From Plasmodium relictum (lineage: Eukaryota > Apicomplexa > Aconoidasida > Haemosporida > Plasmodiidae): a stretch of 64,000 nucleotides of DNA. The notes beneath the pieces are model-generated. The model searched no databases. It was not told the origin of the DNA and saw only the letters and a program-made list of their open reading frames with translations. The stretch's first letter is position 1. Each line of letters opens with the position of its first letter. This document shows positions 11,192-22,026 of this stretch, piece by piece. The translations under genes were made by a program, and so were the position numbers. Where the stretch lies: assembly GCF_900005765.1 (NCBI RefSeq), contig NW_021628759.1, positions 62,001 to 126,000 on the forward strand, written 5' to 3'.

Positions 11192-13296
11192 ATGGGGAAA
11201 AAAAATAAAGAAGATTTATATAAAGAAAATAAATTAGAGGCATCAAAGTTAAGAATAGCAATTGTAAGTAACGATAAATGTAAGCCGAAAAAATGCCATC
11301 TAGAATGTAAAAAAAATTGTCCTATTGTAAAAACAGGAAAGTTTTGTATAGAAGTTGAACATAGTTCAAAAATTGCATATATTAGTGAAACATTATGTAT
11401 AGGATGTGGTATATGTGTTAAAAAATGCCCTTTTGCTGCTATTACTATTATTAATTTACCAAAAGATATTAATAAAGATGTTGTACATAGATATGGTCCT
11501 AATACCTTTAAATTACATAGATTACCTATACCTAAATTAGGTCAAATATTAGGTTTAGTAGGAACAAATGGTATTGGAAAATCAACTGCATTAAAAATTT
11601 TGTCTTCTAAGTTAAAGCCAAATTTAGGAAAATTTAATAACCCACCAGAATGGAGAGATATATTATCCTTTTTTAGAGGAAGTGAATTGCAAATTTTTTT
11701 TACGAAACTATTAGAAGAAAAATTATCACCTATTATTAAACCTCAAAACGTAGATCTTATACCCAAACAAATAAAAGGGAACATATTAGATATCATTAAT
11801 AGAAAAGATAAATTAAATCTAAAAGATAAATATATTAGTGAATTAGATTTAGAACATTTATTAGATAGAAATGTAGAAGATTTAAGTGGAGGGGAACTGC
11901 AAAGATTTGCTTTATTAATATCTATTATTGGGCAATCAACGAATGTATACATGTTTGATGAACCCAGTAGTTATCTAGATATTAAACAAAGAATATCAAT
12001 GGCAAAAATTATTCATAAACTAGTAAAACATGACAATTATATTATTGTAGTAGAACATGATTTATCTATTTTAGACTATTTAAGTGATTATGTCTGTTGT
12101 CTATGGGGAAAAGCTGGTGCATATGGGGTGGTAACATGCCCCTTTTCAGTCAGAGAAGGAATAAACATATTTTTGGATGGTTTTGTGCCTACTGATAATT
12201 TAAGAATTCGTGAAGAATCGTTAAATTTTAAACTAGCAACAGATCAAGATGCAACAGATGAAGAAAAAAAAAGACTACATTTTTATAACTATCCATCTAT
12301 TGTTAAAACATTAAATTCTTTTACGTTAACAATTGATAAAGGTATTTTTTCAGAATCTGAAATTTTCGTTTTATTGGGACAAAATGGTAGTGGTAAAAGC
12401 ACTTTCATAAGATTATTTGCTGGTTTAATTAAACCTGACAATTTGGAAAGTTTAAGTTTTTTAGAATCACTAAGTGTTTCCTATAAGCCTCAACAGATAC
12501 AAGCAAAATTTACAGGAACAGTTAGACAGTTGTTAATGTCTAAATTAAAAGGATTATATACAGATCCTTATTTTAATAATGAAATTATAAAACCATTAAA
12601 AATTGATTCAATTTTAGATAATCAAGTTTTAACATTGTCAGGTGGAGAATTGCAAAAAGTAGCAATTATTGTTACACTAGCTAAAAATACTAACATCTAC
12701 CTAATTGATGAACCATCTGCTTATCTAGATTCTGAACAAAGAATAATCGTATCTAAAATTATTAAGAGATTTATACTTAATACTAATAAAACTGCTTTTA
12801 TAGTAGAACACGATTTTATTATGGCAACATATTTAGCTGACCATGTAATAGTTTTTGATGGGCAAGCAGGGGTGAATACAGTGGCTAATACCCCTCAAAC
12901 TTTAACAGCTGGTATGAACAAGTTTTTAAAAATAATTGATGTAACATTTAGAAGAGATCCAACAAATTACAGGCCTAGAATAAATAAATATGATAGTGTC
13001 AAAGATAAAGAGCAAAAATTAAATGGTATGTTAAAAAATAATATATATATATTTTTTTTCATTTTATATAAATATATATAAAGCATATTTATTTTTTTTT
13101 AATTATACATAAAATTCTTCAAATGAAAACATTTCATTTTATAAAATTACATTTTTAATTGTATATATTTTAAATATTCCCTATTTTGATTAATGGAAAT
13201 ATATATATTTATGCCTTGTGGCAATTTATTTTGTATACACTACATTATATTTTTATGTTTTCTTTTTCAGGAACATATTTCATCATTGACGAATAA
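11192..13296 (+). CDS. ABCE1: ABC transporter E family member 1 / RNase L inhibitor
   Basis: Cytosolic twin-ATPase with an Fe-S domain that splits ribosomes after termination and helps initiation; not a transporter. Two exons, 11192-13025 and 13271-13296, give 619 residues. The N-terminus has two ferredoxin-like 4Fe-4S clusters (CKPKKC...C...C, then [12 protein letters not shown]). Walker A motifs are GTNGIGKST near residue 125 and GQNGSGKST near 395; signatures LSGGELQR and LSGGELQK; Walker B DEPSSYLD and DEPSAYLD; both switch regions read VEHD. All catalytic residues are intact. The single continuous frame runs into an intron and would end in a spurious hydrophobic tail. Splicing at GTATGT to a 26-base last exon restores the family ending NGTYFIIDE. 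Near-certain. Confidence 0.97.
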
Positions 13297-14550
13297 ATTT
13301 ATTGTAATCATTTATATCAAAACTAAGTCTATGTATACTTTTCTTAAAATTTTTACACAATATTATAACATTTTTATTTTAAAAAAATAAAAGAAAAAAA
13401 AGATAATATGAAGGCATCTCGTTCGATTTTATTTTACCCTTTTTTTTTTTTTTTTATAAAATCATGTATCCTTTAAATATAAACACTGTTTTAAAATTAT
13501 ATCATTTATGTATCTTCTAGCTGTTAAATTTTATTTTTTGTTTATATCTATTCTATATTTTTACATCCCTTATTTTTATTTTAATTATGTTCACAAATAT
13601 TTTTTATAATTTATAACTTTTTAAGTTTTATCTTTTTTGGTTAAATATTTTAATTATTAGTGTTATTCTTTATTTTTTTTTTTTTTTTTTAATGTGTGCA
13701 CTTTAAATTACACAACATTTGAAAATAGATTTTAAAAAAAATGAGAAAAATATAAATAATTGATGATATATATTAAAATTTTTATGTTATCTAATTTTAG
13801 ATAAAAATAAACTTTTAATTTAATTGCATATTTTTAATTTAACTAGATATATTTAAAAAGTTTTATTTTAAAAAAAAATAAACAAAAAAATAAAATAAAA
13901 TAAAATAAAATAAATAAAATAAAAATAAAATGTAAATGTAAATAAAGGTATCTTATTTAAAATTAAAACTTGTATTTATTTCATTATGAATATTTAAATT
14001 TTAACATATGATTTTTTTATTATTTTCCTTAAATACTATTAAGATTTTTTTCCTTTTTTATCTAATATAAAATTTTGATTATAATAATTTAATAAATCAT
14101 TATATTTTTTAAATAGAAGTAAACATAAAATTCATAGAAATAATAATAGGAAAAAAAAAAAAATTATACATATATATATATGTATACAACTGAAAATTTT
14201 CTTTTATTATTTATAAATTTATATATATATATATATAAATTAAACTTATTTTTTCTCTTGTTGTATTTGCCTTATAGATATATATTATACATTTAATTTG
14301 CTAATTTACTTTTTTTTTTTTTTCTTTTTTTTCCTTTTTTTTTTATTTAAATTAAGTTTAATTAAAAAATTATTGAAGTATTATTTTCTTTTTTTGAACG
14401 AATTATAAATTGAGATAACATTTATTGTTTTATTAAAGCTTTTTTTTTTTTTTGTATAAATGCAAAATTGCACATATTTCTATTAAAGCATACATTTTTT
14501 AGATAAAAGTACATAAATATATATAAACATATATATCTATATAAAAATAA
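13297..14550. other. Intergenic, no gene seen
   Basis: AT-rich spacer holding the RLI1 3' flank and the RPN11 promoter. Several T runs (for example about 13441-13455 and 13673-13690) and a (TAAAA)n-like patch near 13890-13930. No coding relic was recognised. Confidence 0.6.
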
Positions 14551-15966
14551 ATGGCTGGAATTCCTCCTTCATTACGTGAATTATTTTATTCTTTTTCTGA
14601 TGGAAATGGAATGAATAACGAAACCTTAGCTGATACAAGCGAGCAAGTTTATATTTCTCCATTGGCTCTTCTAAAAATTTTGAAGCATGGACGAGTAATA
14701 AGATAATTCTTCTTGAAATGAATATATTTGCTTTAGTGAAATACATAATTTTAATAAAGAATAATGAAAAAACATTTATGAAAAAATTAAACATTTTAAT
14801 TACACTATCATGTTTTAAGTGTTGCTAAAAAAAAATACATAATTTTTTTTAATAAAAATGAAAAAAAAAATAATTAATTAAATCATTTTACATTAAAAAT
14901 TATATTTACATAAAACCTAAAAAAAAACATTTTTATTAATTATTTATTTATAAGAACTTAAAGTACATGTATAATTTAATTCTTTCTTTTTTCTTCTTTT
15001 TCTTAAGGCTGGAGTTCCAATGGAGGTTATGGGATTGATGCTTGGTGAAATTGTAGATGAATATACAATAAGAATCGTTGATGTTTTTGCAATGCCACAA
15101 TCAGGTAATAGTGTAAGTGTTGAAGCAGTTGATCCTGTTTATCAAACAAATATGTTGGAAGAATTAAAAAAAACAGGAAGACATGAAATGGTTGTTGGAT
15201 GGTATCATTCTCATCCTGGTTTTGGTTGTTGGTTATCAGGAACTGATGTTAATACTCAGAAAAGTTTTGAACAACTAAATCCAAGGACTATTGGAGTAGT
15301 TGTTGATCCAATTCAATCAGTTAAAGGGAAAGTTGTAATTGATTGCTTTCGTTTAATTAATCCTCATATTTTAATGTTAGGGCAAGAACCTAGACAAACC
15401 ACATCTAATATAGGTTATTTAACTAAGCCTACATTGACAGCTTTAGTTCATGGATTAAACAGGAACTATTACTCAATTGTTATTAATTATAGAAAGAATG
15501 AATTAGAAAAGAATATGCTCTTGAACTTACATAAAGATATATGGGCTAAACCTTTAAAGTTACCCGATTTCTTTGAACAAAAAAAAGATTCAGATGATAT
15601 GTTAGAAAGTATTAAAAAATTAACAAACTTATATAATAAAAGTGTACGAAGCGAAATGAAAAAAACTTATCAAGAAATTCTTCTAGAAAATATTGGAAAA
15701 ATTGATGCCAAAAAAAGAATACAAAACTCTGTTGAAACTTTATTAAACGATTCTATTCTTACATGCATAGGTAATTTTATAATAATTAAAAATGTCTTAT
15801 ATATATGTGTTCAAAAACAAATATATTTATTTTACTTTAATTGTATATAACTATGCAAATATTGAAAAGAAATTGAATCAATGTTATTTTATTACATACG
15901 GTAATATGTTTATAATTCCTTCTTTTTTTTTTTTTAGGTACAATGGCAAATACTCTATTTTTTTAA
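14551..15966 (+). CDS. RPN11: 26S proteasome regulatory subunit RPN11
   Basis: Zn-dependent deubiquitinase of the proteasome lid, which removes ubiquitin chains from substrates as they are committed to degradation. Three exons, 14551-14694, 15008-15770 and 15938-15966, give 311 residues, the usual family length (human 310). The first exon starts [13 protein letters not shown] and ends LKHGR; the second resumes [14 protein letters not shown], exactly as in other RPN11 proteins. The JAMM metal site is complete: H115, H117 and D128 in [14 protein letters not shown], with S125. The last exon is only 29 bases and supplies GTMANTLFF. Starting at the ATG at 15020 would delete 52 residues including the first strand of the MPN domain, so the upstream start is correct. 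Confidence 0.96.
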
Positions 15967-16842
15967 AAGTTATAATTTTTATATTTTACCGTTACAAGAA
16001 AATGAAATTTTTTTTTTTGTAAATGACAGATATATCTCAACATAATGAAAAAAAAAAATAAATATTTATTTAGATTGAAAATATATATTTTATTTCCTTA
16101 AGATATTAATTTTTGTTACAAAAATTATAAAAAAATAAAAATAATACTATTTGTTCTTACATTATCTTCTTTTGTTTTCATTTTAAAAAAATTTTAATAT
16201 TAACTAAATTAATGACTAAGTAACATATAAGGATACAATTCTTATTTTTTTATATAAATTTTTTTGAAACTTTTTATTTTAGAAACTTTTTTTCTCTCTC
16301 CTTCCTCCATATTAAATATATAAAAATGTATTATATATTTTTAAAATATATAAAATATGAGATTTTTTCTGATGCACTTTCATAAACTTGTTAATTGATA
16401 TTAAAAATTTTTTAAGTTTTACAGTTTTTTCTCATGATTCATTTTTTCTTTTCATTTCTTTTTAAAATATTGAAAAAAAAATTTTTTTTTTCTTTTTTTT
16501 ATTATTCCTTTTATTATTCTAAGAAAAAAATAAATAAATAAAAATAAGATAGTTTCTAGTTTATTTTATAAGTTTATTAAATTAATATAAATTAATAAAG
16601 AATTTCTTTTTACTAAATTTTATTGTATTTTATTTAATTTATAAGATATAAATACCATATTTTTTTGAAGTAATAATTTTCTTTAATAGTATTTTAATAA
16701 ACTAAATGTTTCTATGGCAAAAACTAAAAATTAGACAACTTTTAATTTTTTTAAAAGTAATTAATCCTTTTTTTTTCTTTCTTCTTTTTAAGACATATTA
16801 AATTTTTTTTTCTTTCTCAAATAATGTAAGATAATTCTAATA

Positions 16843-16903
<61 letters not shown>

Positions 16904-17036
16904 CAATCATAAAAAGTAATATTTTTTTACTATTTTAAAAAAAAAACAATAAAATATATATATACATATTTTAGTATTTATTTATCTAATTATTTTATAG
17001 TTTTTAACTTTTTTATTTTTTTTTTCTTTCAAAGCA
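15967..17036. other. Intergenic with a long (AT)n tract
   Basis: Spacer between RPN11 and the EGF-like gene. It contains an AT dinucleotide tract at about 16846-16901 and pyrimidine-rich stretches near 16770-16820. No gene seen. Confidence 0.6.
16846..16901. repeat. (AT)n microsatellite
   Basis: About 28 perfect AT units some 140 bases upstream of the EGF-like gene's start codon, so within its likely promoter or 5' leader. Confidence 0.95.
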
Positions 17037-17742
17037 ATGCTTCGAAAATTTTTTTTTTCATCTTTCTGTTTGTTCATATTGCAACTAAAATGTAAGTTAA
17101 TTATTAAATATATATTTTTTCATTTTATGATAATTTAATTTATTCTTATGTAAAATATCATTTTAGATATATTATGTTATGAAATAAAATGCTCATCCTT
17201 GACAAGTAATGATAAAATATTATCCTATTGTAAGAACGATTCAGAATGTTTTGTGAAAAATGTAGATGATAACAATTATTCATTTATTCAATGTAAATGC
17301 AAAAAGCATATAAACGATTTTTTTTTTGCCGGTCCTGATTGTTCAATAAGTAAATTTTACTTAATTATAGTTTACATTGATGTGTTAAAATAATTGTACT
17401 TTTCTTTAATTTTATTTTTCGCTTTATTTCTTAATTTTTAGTTTCTTTATTTACATATCTAATAATTTTCATTTATTTTTTAATAAATGTAAAAAAGAAA
17501 AAAATTAAAATTTTATCTTTTTTTTTTTTCAGAGGTTCCTTATCACTATAAAGCTACGAGTAATAAGCTAAATCAACGTAACGTAAAAATACTATAATAT
17601 TAAGAATTTTTTTTTTTTTTTAATAACAGAAAACAACGAAGTGCTTAATACTAGTTGGATAGAGGACTTATTTAATTTAAATATTTGGAAAAATGAGGAA
17701 AATAGAGTCGGTAGGATATGTGTTAATCCACAATGTAATTAA
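17037..17742 (+). CDS. EGF-like type I membrane protein, five exons
   Basis: Reconstructed from exons 17037-17091, 17167-17349, 17442-17488, 17535-17577 and 17630-17742; phases agree and the product is about 146 residues. Exon 1 encodes a signal peptide (MLRKFFFSSFCLFILQLK). Exon 2 encodes a compact domain with eight Cys, including YCKNDSECF, FIQCKCKK and GPDCS, the layout of a single EGF-like module. Exon 3 is a transmembrane helix (LFTYLIIFIYFLIN). Exons 4-5 give a cytoplasmic tail of about 50 residues containing TSWIEDLFNLNIWKNEENR, with two Trp among acidic residues. This looks like a small surface or microneme protein. Micronemal adhesins of the TRAP family also carry an acidic tail with Trp, but that likeness is only suggestive. 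The exon 3-4 junction is the least certain; an alternative acceptor two bases upstream (at 17533) gives a shorter tail ending in a stop. Confidence 0.65.
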
Positions 17743-18247
17743 GTTATATTTTTTTTTTTTAATTTTCATTTACTTTCACAAAAAAAAAATAGAAAATAAA
17801 GTATTTTTTAATGAAATTTTAGTAACAAAAAAAAAAATAAATAAATCATATATAAAAGGTGAATAATAAAAAAGTATATTATCCTTAAATGTCATTATAA
17901 AATAAAAAATAAATAAATATTACACTAAGTATTTAATGAATTTAAAATTTAAAAGATGATAAGAATAAAATTATTGACAGTAAAAATAATATAAAATTTG
18001 TATTAACTTCCTTAAAAATGTTATAAAATGAAGAAAAATTATATAAAAAAAAATGATAAAAATAAGAAATATATATATATGATTAAAAACTTTTGAAAAT
18101 ACTATAATTTTAAAAAAATAATTAATATGCCTTAAAATTATAAATTATTAATAATAAATTGTATATACATATCAGTCAAATGAAATTTATATAAACATAA
18201 AGACTGAGTAAACATATGACAAATATATATACATGTGTGAATTCTCT
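17743..18247. other. Intergenic between convergent genes
   Basis: AT-rich 3' spacer shared by the EGF-like gene (plus) and the acidic-repeat secreted protein (minus). No feature recognised. Confidence 0.55.
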
Positions 18248-20095
18248 TTATTCATTTAATATATCTTCTTGAATAATTTGTTCATATTCTTGTAATAATT
18301 TATTTTTTATATTTCTTGCAACATTCATATATTCTCTCTGAGCTGGCTTTAATAACGTATCTAAGTCATCATTAATCATTGCATAAATATTTTTTTTTTT
18401 TTTGCGGATATTTTTGAATATCTTATTTTCATATTCATAAAACTCATCTAACTTTCTTTCCTCTTGAGCAACACTTGGGATATCTTCTTCATTTATTTCA
18501 TCAATATCTCTAATGTTTTTTTCTTTTTTAACTTGATAAGTTATATCTTTTAATACATTTAATTGATTTAGTTCTGTGTTATTTGTGACACTAGAGGAAT
18601 CTAAAATACCATTGTCTGAATTATCACTTTCTTCACCTATACTTACTTTTATTGATTTATTTTCATCATCATCTTTATCCTTATCTTTATCTTCATCTCC
18701 ATTTTCATTTTCTTCATCTTCATTTTCATTTTCATTTTCTTCTTCATTTTCATTTTCTTCTTCATTTTCATTTTCTTCTTCATTTTCATTTTCTTCTTCA
18801 TTTTCATTTTCTTCTTCATCATCTAATGATTTATTTTTTTTTCCTTCCTTTTTTATGTTATTATTTATTATATTTCGTAGCTTACTATTATAATGTTTTT
18901 TTTTATAATCTTTATTGGAACTGTTCTCAATATTTTCATTTTCATTCAATGAAGTACTATCATAATTCATCTGAATATCTTTAATGCCATCTCCATTTTC
19001 TGAGTCTGAAATGTCTTTTTTATCATTTTTAGAATATATAATTTTAATGATTTCATATTGATTAAGGAAATCTTTTTCTCCTTGTATTTTATAAGCTTCT
19101 TTTTTTTTTAAAGATAACTTTTTTTTTTCATTTTGATGGATTTCTTCATTAAAATATAGATTTAAAATTTCTTCTACTAAATCATTTGCAAATATTTTAT
19201 AATTATCATCTAAATGTTCTATATACTCTCCTAAAGAATCATCATCTAATTTTTTATTTAATTTAAAATATAAATTATTAGTTATACCAAAGTTTTCATT
19301 AAATTTATATTTTTTTAAATCCATTTTATTACTCTTTTTGATTAAGTATTTATAATGACGAAAAATATTAACAAATATACTTTCACTTTTATCATCAATT
19401 TTATATTGCACATGTGTGTAATAAGTTTTTAAATTTTGTTTTACATAGATACAAGTATCTTTCTTTTTATTTAATTTATCTATTAAAACTTTTTCTGTTG
19501 AACAGTTATAATTTAAAAATTTTTCATTTTTTTCCGAGGAATTTTCAAAAAGGATTTTCTTAGCATATTGCAAAGAAGCATTTTTAGGAATAAAATTATA
19601 TATTATATCTTTAAATAAATGTTTAGAGTAGTTTAAATATTTTAAATTTCTATGACTTTTTTTTGTTTTATTTAGCTTGATATATGGAGTTTTACTTTTA
19701 AAATATAACTTTTCCATTATTAATTCTAACATTTTAATTTCATCATTATTGACTTCATCTGGAAGTTCATAATTATTCAATATTTTAAGCAGATATAATG
19801 GTAATGATTTAAAATTTACCTTTTTTAAGGTATTCTTGAAAATTTGTTTATAGCTTTTTAACATTTTTTTCTTATTTTCCTTATTACTTTCATCCGTTTC
19901 ATAATTAATTAATTCATTATGAATTGTATATAATTCAATAAAATTTCCATTTTTAATAAAATACCTCACAACATGATTAAAGGATTTTTTTTTATTCTTA
20001 ATATAAATCCATTTTATAACGTTACCCTTTCCGGATGCAAGTTTTTGAAGAAAAAACAAAAAAATCAATAAAAAACAGCTTACATATAGATTCAT
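18248..20095 (-). CDS. Secreted acidic-repeat protein, function unknown
   Basis: A single-exon 615-residue protein with a clear signal peptide (MNLYVSCFLLIFLFFLQKLASG) and no later membrane segment, so secreted or in a secretory organelle. Residues about 23-330 form a basic, structured-looking domain with few Cys. Residues about 430-475 are a tandem EEENEN repeat (18-base DNA unit, about 18730-18815) running into an Asp/Glu-rich tract. The C-terminal 100 residues are predicted helical (EFYEYENKIFKNIRKKK ... QREYMNVARNIKNKLLQEYEQ). I see no RxLxE/Q/D export motif after the signal peptide. Three TAGCTA sites lie 572-837 bases upstream. By remembered gene order this may correspond to a putative secreted ookinete protein of P. 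falciparum, but I cannot confirm it. Function not assigned. Confidence 0.75.
   Translation of the reverse strand: MNLYVSCFLLIFLFFLQKLASGKGNVIKWIYIKNKKKSFNHVVRYFIKNGNFIELYTIHNELINYETDESNKENKKKMLKSYKQIFKNTLKKVNFKSLPLYLLKILNNYELPDEVNNDEIKMLELIMEKLYFKSKTPYIKLNKTKKSHRNLKYLNYSKHLFKDIIYNFIPKNASLQYAKKILFENSSEKNEKFLNYNCSTEKVLIDKLNKKKDTCIYVKQNLKTYYTHVQYKIDDKSESIFVNIFRHYKYLIKKSNKMDLKKYKFNENFGITNNLYFKLNKKLDDDSLGEYIEHLDDNYKIFANDLVEEILNLYFNEEIHQNEKKKLSLKKKEAYKIQGEKDFLNQYEIIKIIYSKNDKKDISDSENGDGIKDIQMNYDSTSLNENENIENSSNKDYKKKHYNSKLRNIINNNIKKEGKKNKSLDDEEENENEEENENEEENENEEENENEEENENENEDEENENGDEDKDKDKDDDENKSIKVSIGEESDNSDNGILDSSSVTNNTELNQLNVLKDITYQVKKEKNIRDIDEINEEDIPSVAQEERKLDEFYEYENKIFKNIRKKKKNIYAMINDDLDTLLKPAQREYMNVARNIKNKLLQEYEQIIQEDILNE
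18730..18815. repeat. 18-base tandem coding repeat (EEENEN)
   Basis: Near-perfect 18-base units on the plus strand (attttcattttcttcttc and rotations) encoding EEENEN on the minus strand. About five copies; typical of replication-slippage repeats in Plasmodium secreted antigens. Confidence 0.85.
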
Positions 20096-22026
20096 CCCTT
20101 AAAAATAACAAAATATATATTATGTAACATTAATATTATAAATATAGAAATAAAACCTTTTTAGAATAAGAATTTTATTTGAAGTAAAGGATTAAAGTAC
20201 TATAATTTATGACTTCTAAAAAATTCAGAGAAATATGTACTGTGTATTCTGCATAATACAACAACAATGTTACAAAAAAATGTAAAAATATATTAAAATA
20301 TACAAATGAAATATAAAAAATAAAATTAAAAAAACAAAAACGAAAAAAAAAAAAAAACAGTAAAAACAAATCAAATGCAAAAACAAAAAAATAAAGTCTA
20401 AAATGTTTACAAAAATAAAGTTTAAAACAACTTTATGCAAAAATAGTTTAATAAATTATAAGAAAAGATATGCAAGAATACAACAGAAAAAAAAAAATTT
20501 GTGAAATTTTTTTTTTTATAAGCATCAAAGAAAATTTTAACTTATCTCTGAAACAATTACATTAAATAAAGTATTTTTAAGATATGTTGTGTGAAAAAAA
20601 AAAATGGGAATTTTATAATTGTTCAAAATTTGTTCCTCAAAAAAAGTATATAAATATCTTTTTTTTTAGCTATATGAAAAAAATATTTTTTGTGTGAACA
20701 TTGTTATACTATAGTTGTACATAATTTTTTTTTTTTTTTTTTTTTAAAAGATAGCTATAGAAGTAATAAGACAGAATATTTTATATTAGTAAATCAGATA
20801 TTAATTTTTTATACTAGGCCTTTTTCCATCAATATAAACATAAATGTAAAAAGAAGAGATATTTTATTCTACAGAAATATAAATAAAAATTTAAATATAA
20901 TGTTATTTTTATTCTGAGATGTGCCTTAGCTATCAGATTTAGACGAATACTTAAACACTTTTTATTGCTAATATTTCAAATATTTAATTTGATGAAACTT
21001 GTTCTCATTCTTAACTGAATTTCACTATACATTATATAACATGTATAATAAAAAAAGTTCCGTTACAAACAAGAAAAAAAGAATATATTGCTTAATTTTT
21101 TCATAGTTACAGTATGAATTTTGTCTTCATTATGTTCATAAGATAAAATATTTATTTTTATAAATTTTCTATAAAAAAGAAGCATACGTTTTAATTCAAA
21201 TATTAATGTTATTATTTATCGATTACTTTCGAAACATGTAAAATGAAACATTCAAAGTAAAAATTTGTAAAATTAAAAAAAATTACATTATAGATGAAAC
21301 AAGTACATATCGTTTTATTCATAAATAAAAATACTTTCCTATTTATTATACCATGCTATTTAACTTAATTCCATACAGACACAAAATCAAATAATTATAT
21401 ATAAAATACATATAAAAGAAATCTCTTTTACAGTATCTTTGAAAAAAATAAACTTTTCATATTATTTAATTATTTTATTTTATTTTATTCTTTTTCTCTC
21501 CTTTTTAAATTTTATAAATAATGTCAAATTTTTATTATTTTAAATCTCATAGAGCATACAACAAAATACAACAAAAAATATATGAAAAGCACAGATATAA
21601 ATTTATTTACTATTTTAAATGATTTATGCTCATAAAGTATTATCAAGTAAAGAAAAAAAAAAATGCATCATTTATTTTCGCTTTATCTAGTTTATAGAAA
21701 AAATAAGAATCTTTCATAAAATGAAATTGTTTTTATCAAATAAGCTATTAATAAAAAAAAAAAAAAAAAAATGAAGAAATATATATAAGAAAACATGAAC
21801 TAATGAAACTAAAAAATAAAAAAAACTAAAAAAAAAAAATAGAACAAAGTAGTATAAATTGAAAAATTAAAATATGAAAACTTCAGAATCAATGAAAAAA
21901 TATTAAAAATCATAGTTCACAGATAGAACATTTTTTTTTTTAAGCAGCAATTTAAAGCAAAGTTTATTCATATATGTCTATCTATAATACTTATAATTCT
22001 ATAAAAATCTATTTAAAATTTTCACT
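20096..22026. other. Intergenic upstream of the secreted acidic-repeat gene
   Basis: A 1.9 kb spacer. It should carry the promoter of the minus-strand gene ending at 20095 and the 3' flank of the next minus-strand gene. A cluster of TAGCTA sites is listed separately. A plus-strand open stretch at about 20750-20917 has no start codon and is probably chance. Confidence 0.5.
20667..20932. promoter_or_regulatory. Cluster of three TAGCTA sites
   Basis: TAGCTA occurs at 20667-20672, 20752-20757 and 20927-20932. TAGCTA is a known target core of the ookinete regulator AP2-O, an ApiAP2 factor. The hexamer is rare at this base composition (my rough expectation is one per several kb), so three in 270 bases upstream of a secreted-protein gene is suggestive. 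Function is inferred; the sites are palindromic and so lack orientation. Confidence 0.4.

Noticed and set aside
14537-14794. 85-codon minus-strand frame
   Set aside because: Antisense to RPN11 exon 1 and its first intron; a shadow of that gene.
20690-20917. 75-codon plus-strand frame
   Set aside because: No ATG at its start and interrupted by a long T run; lies in the probable promoter of the minus-strand secreted gene.
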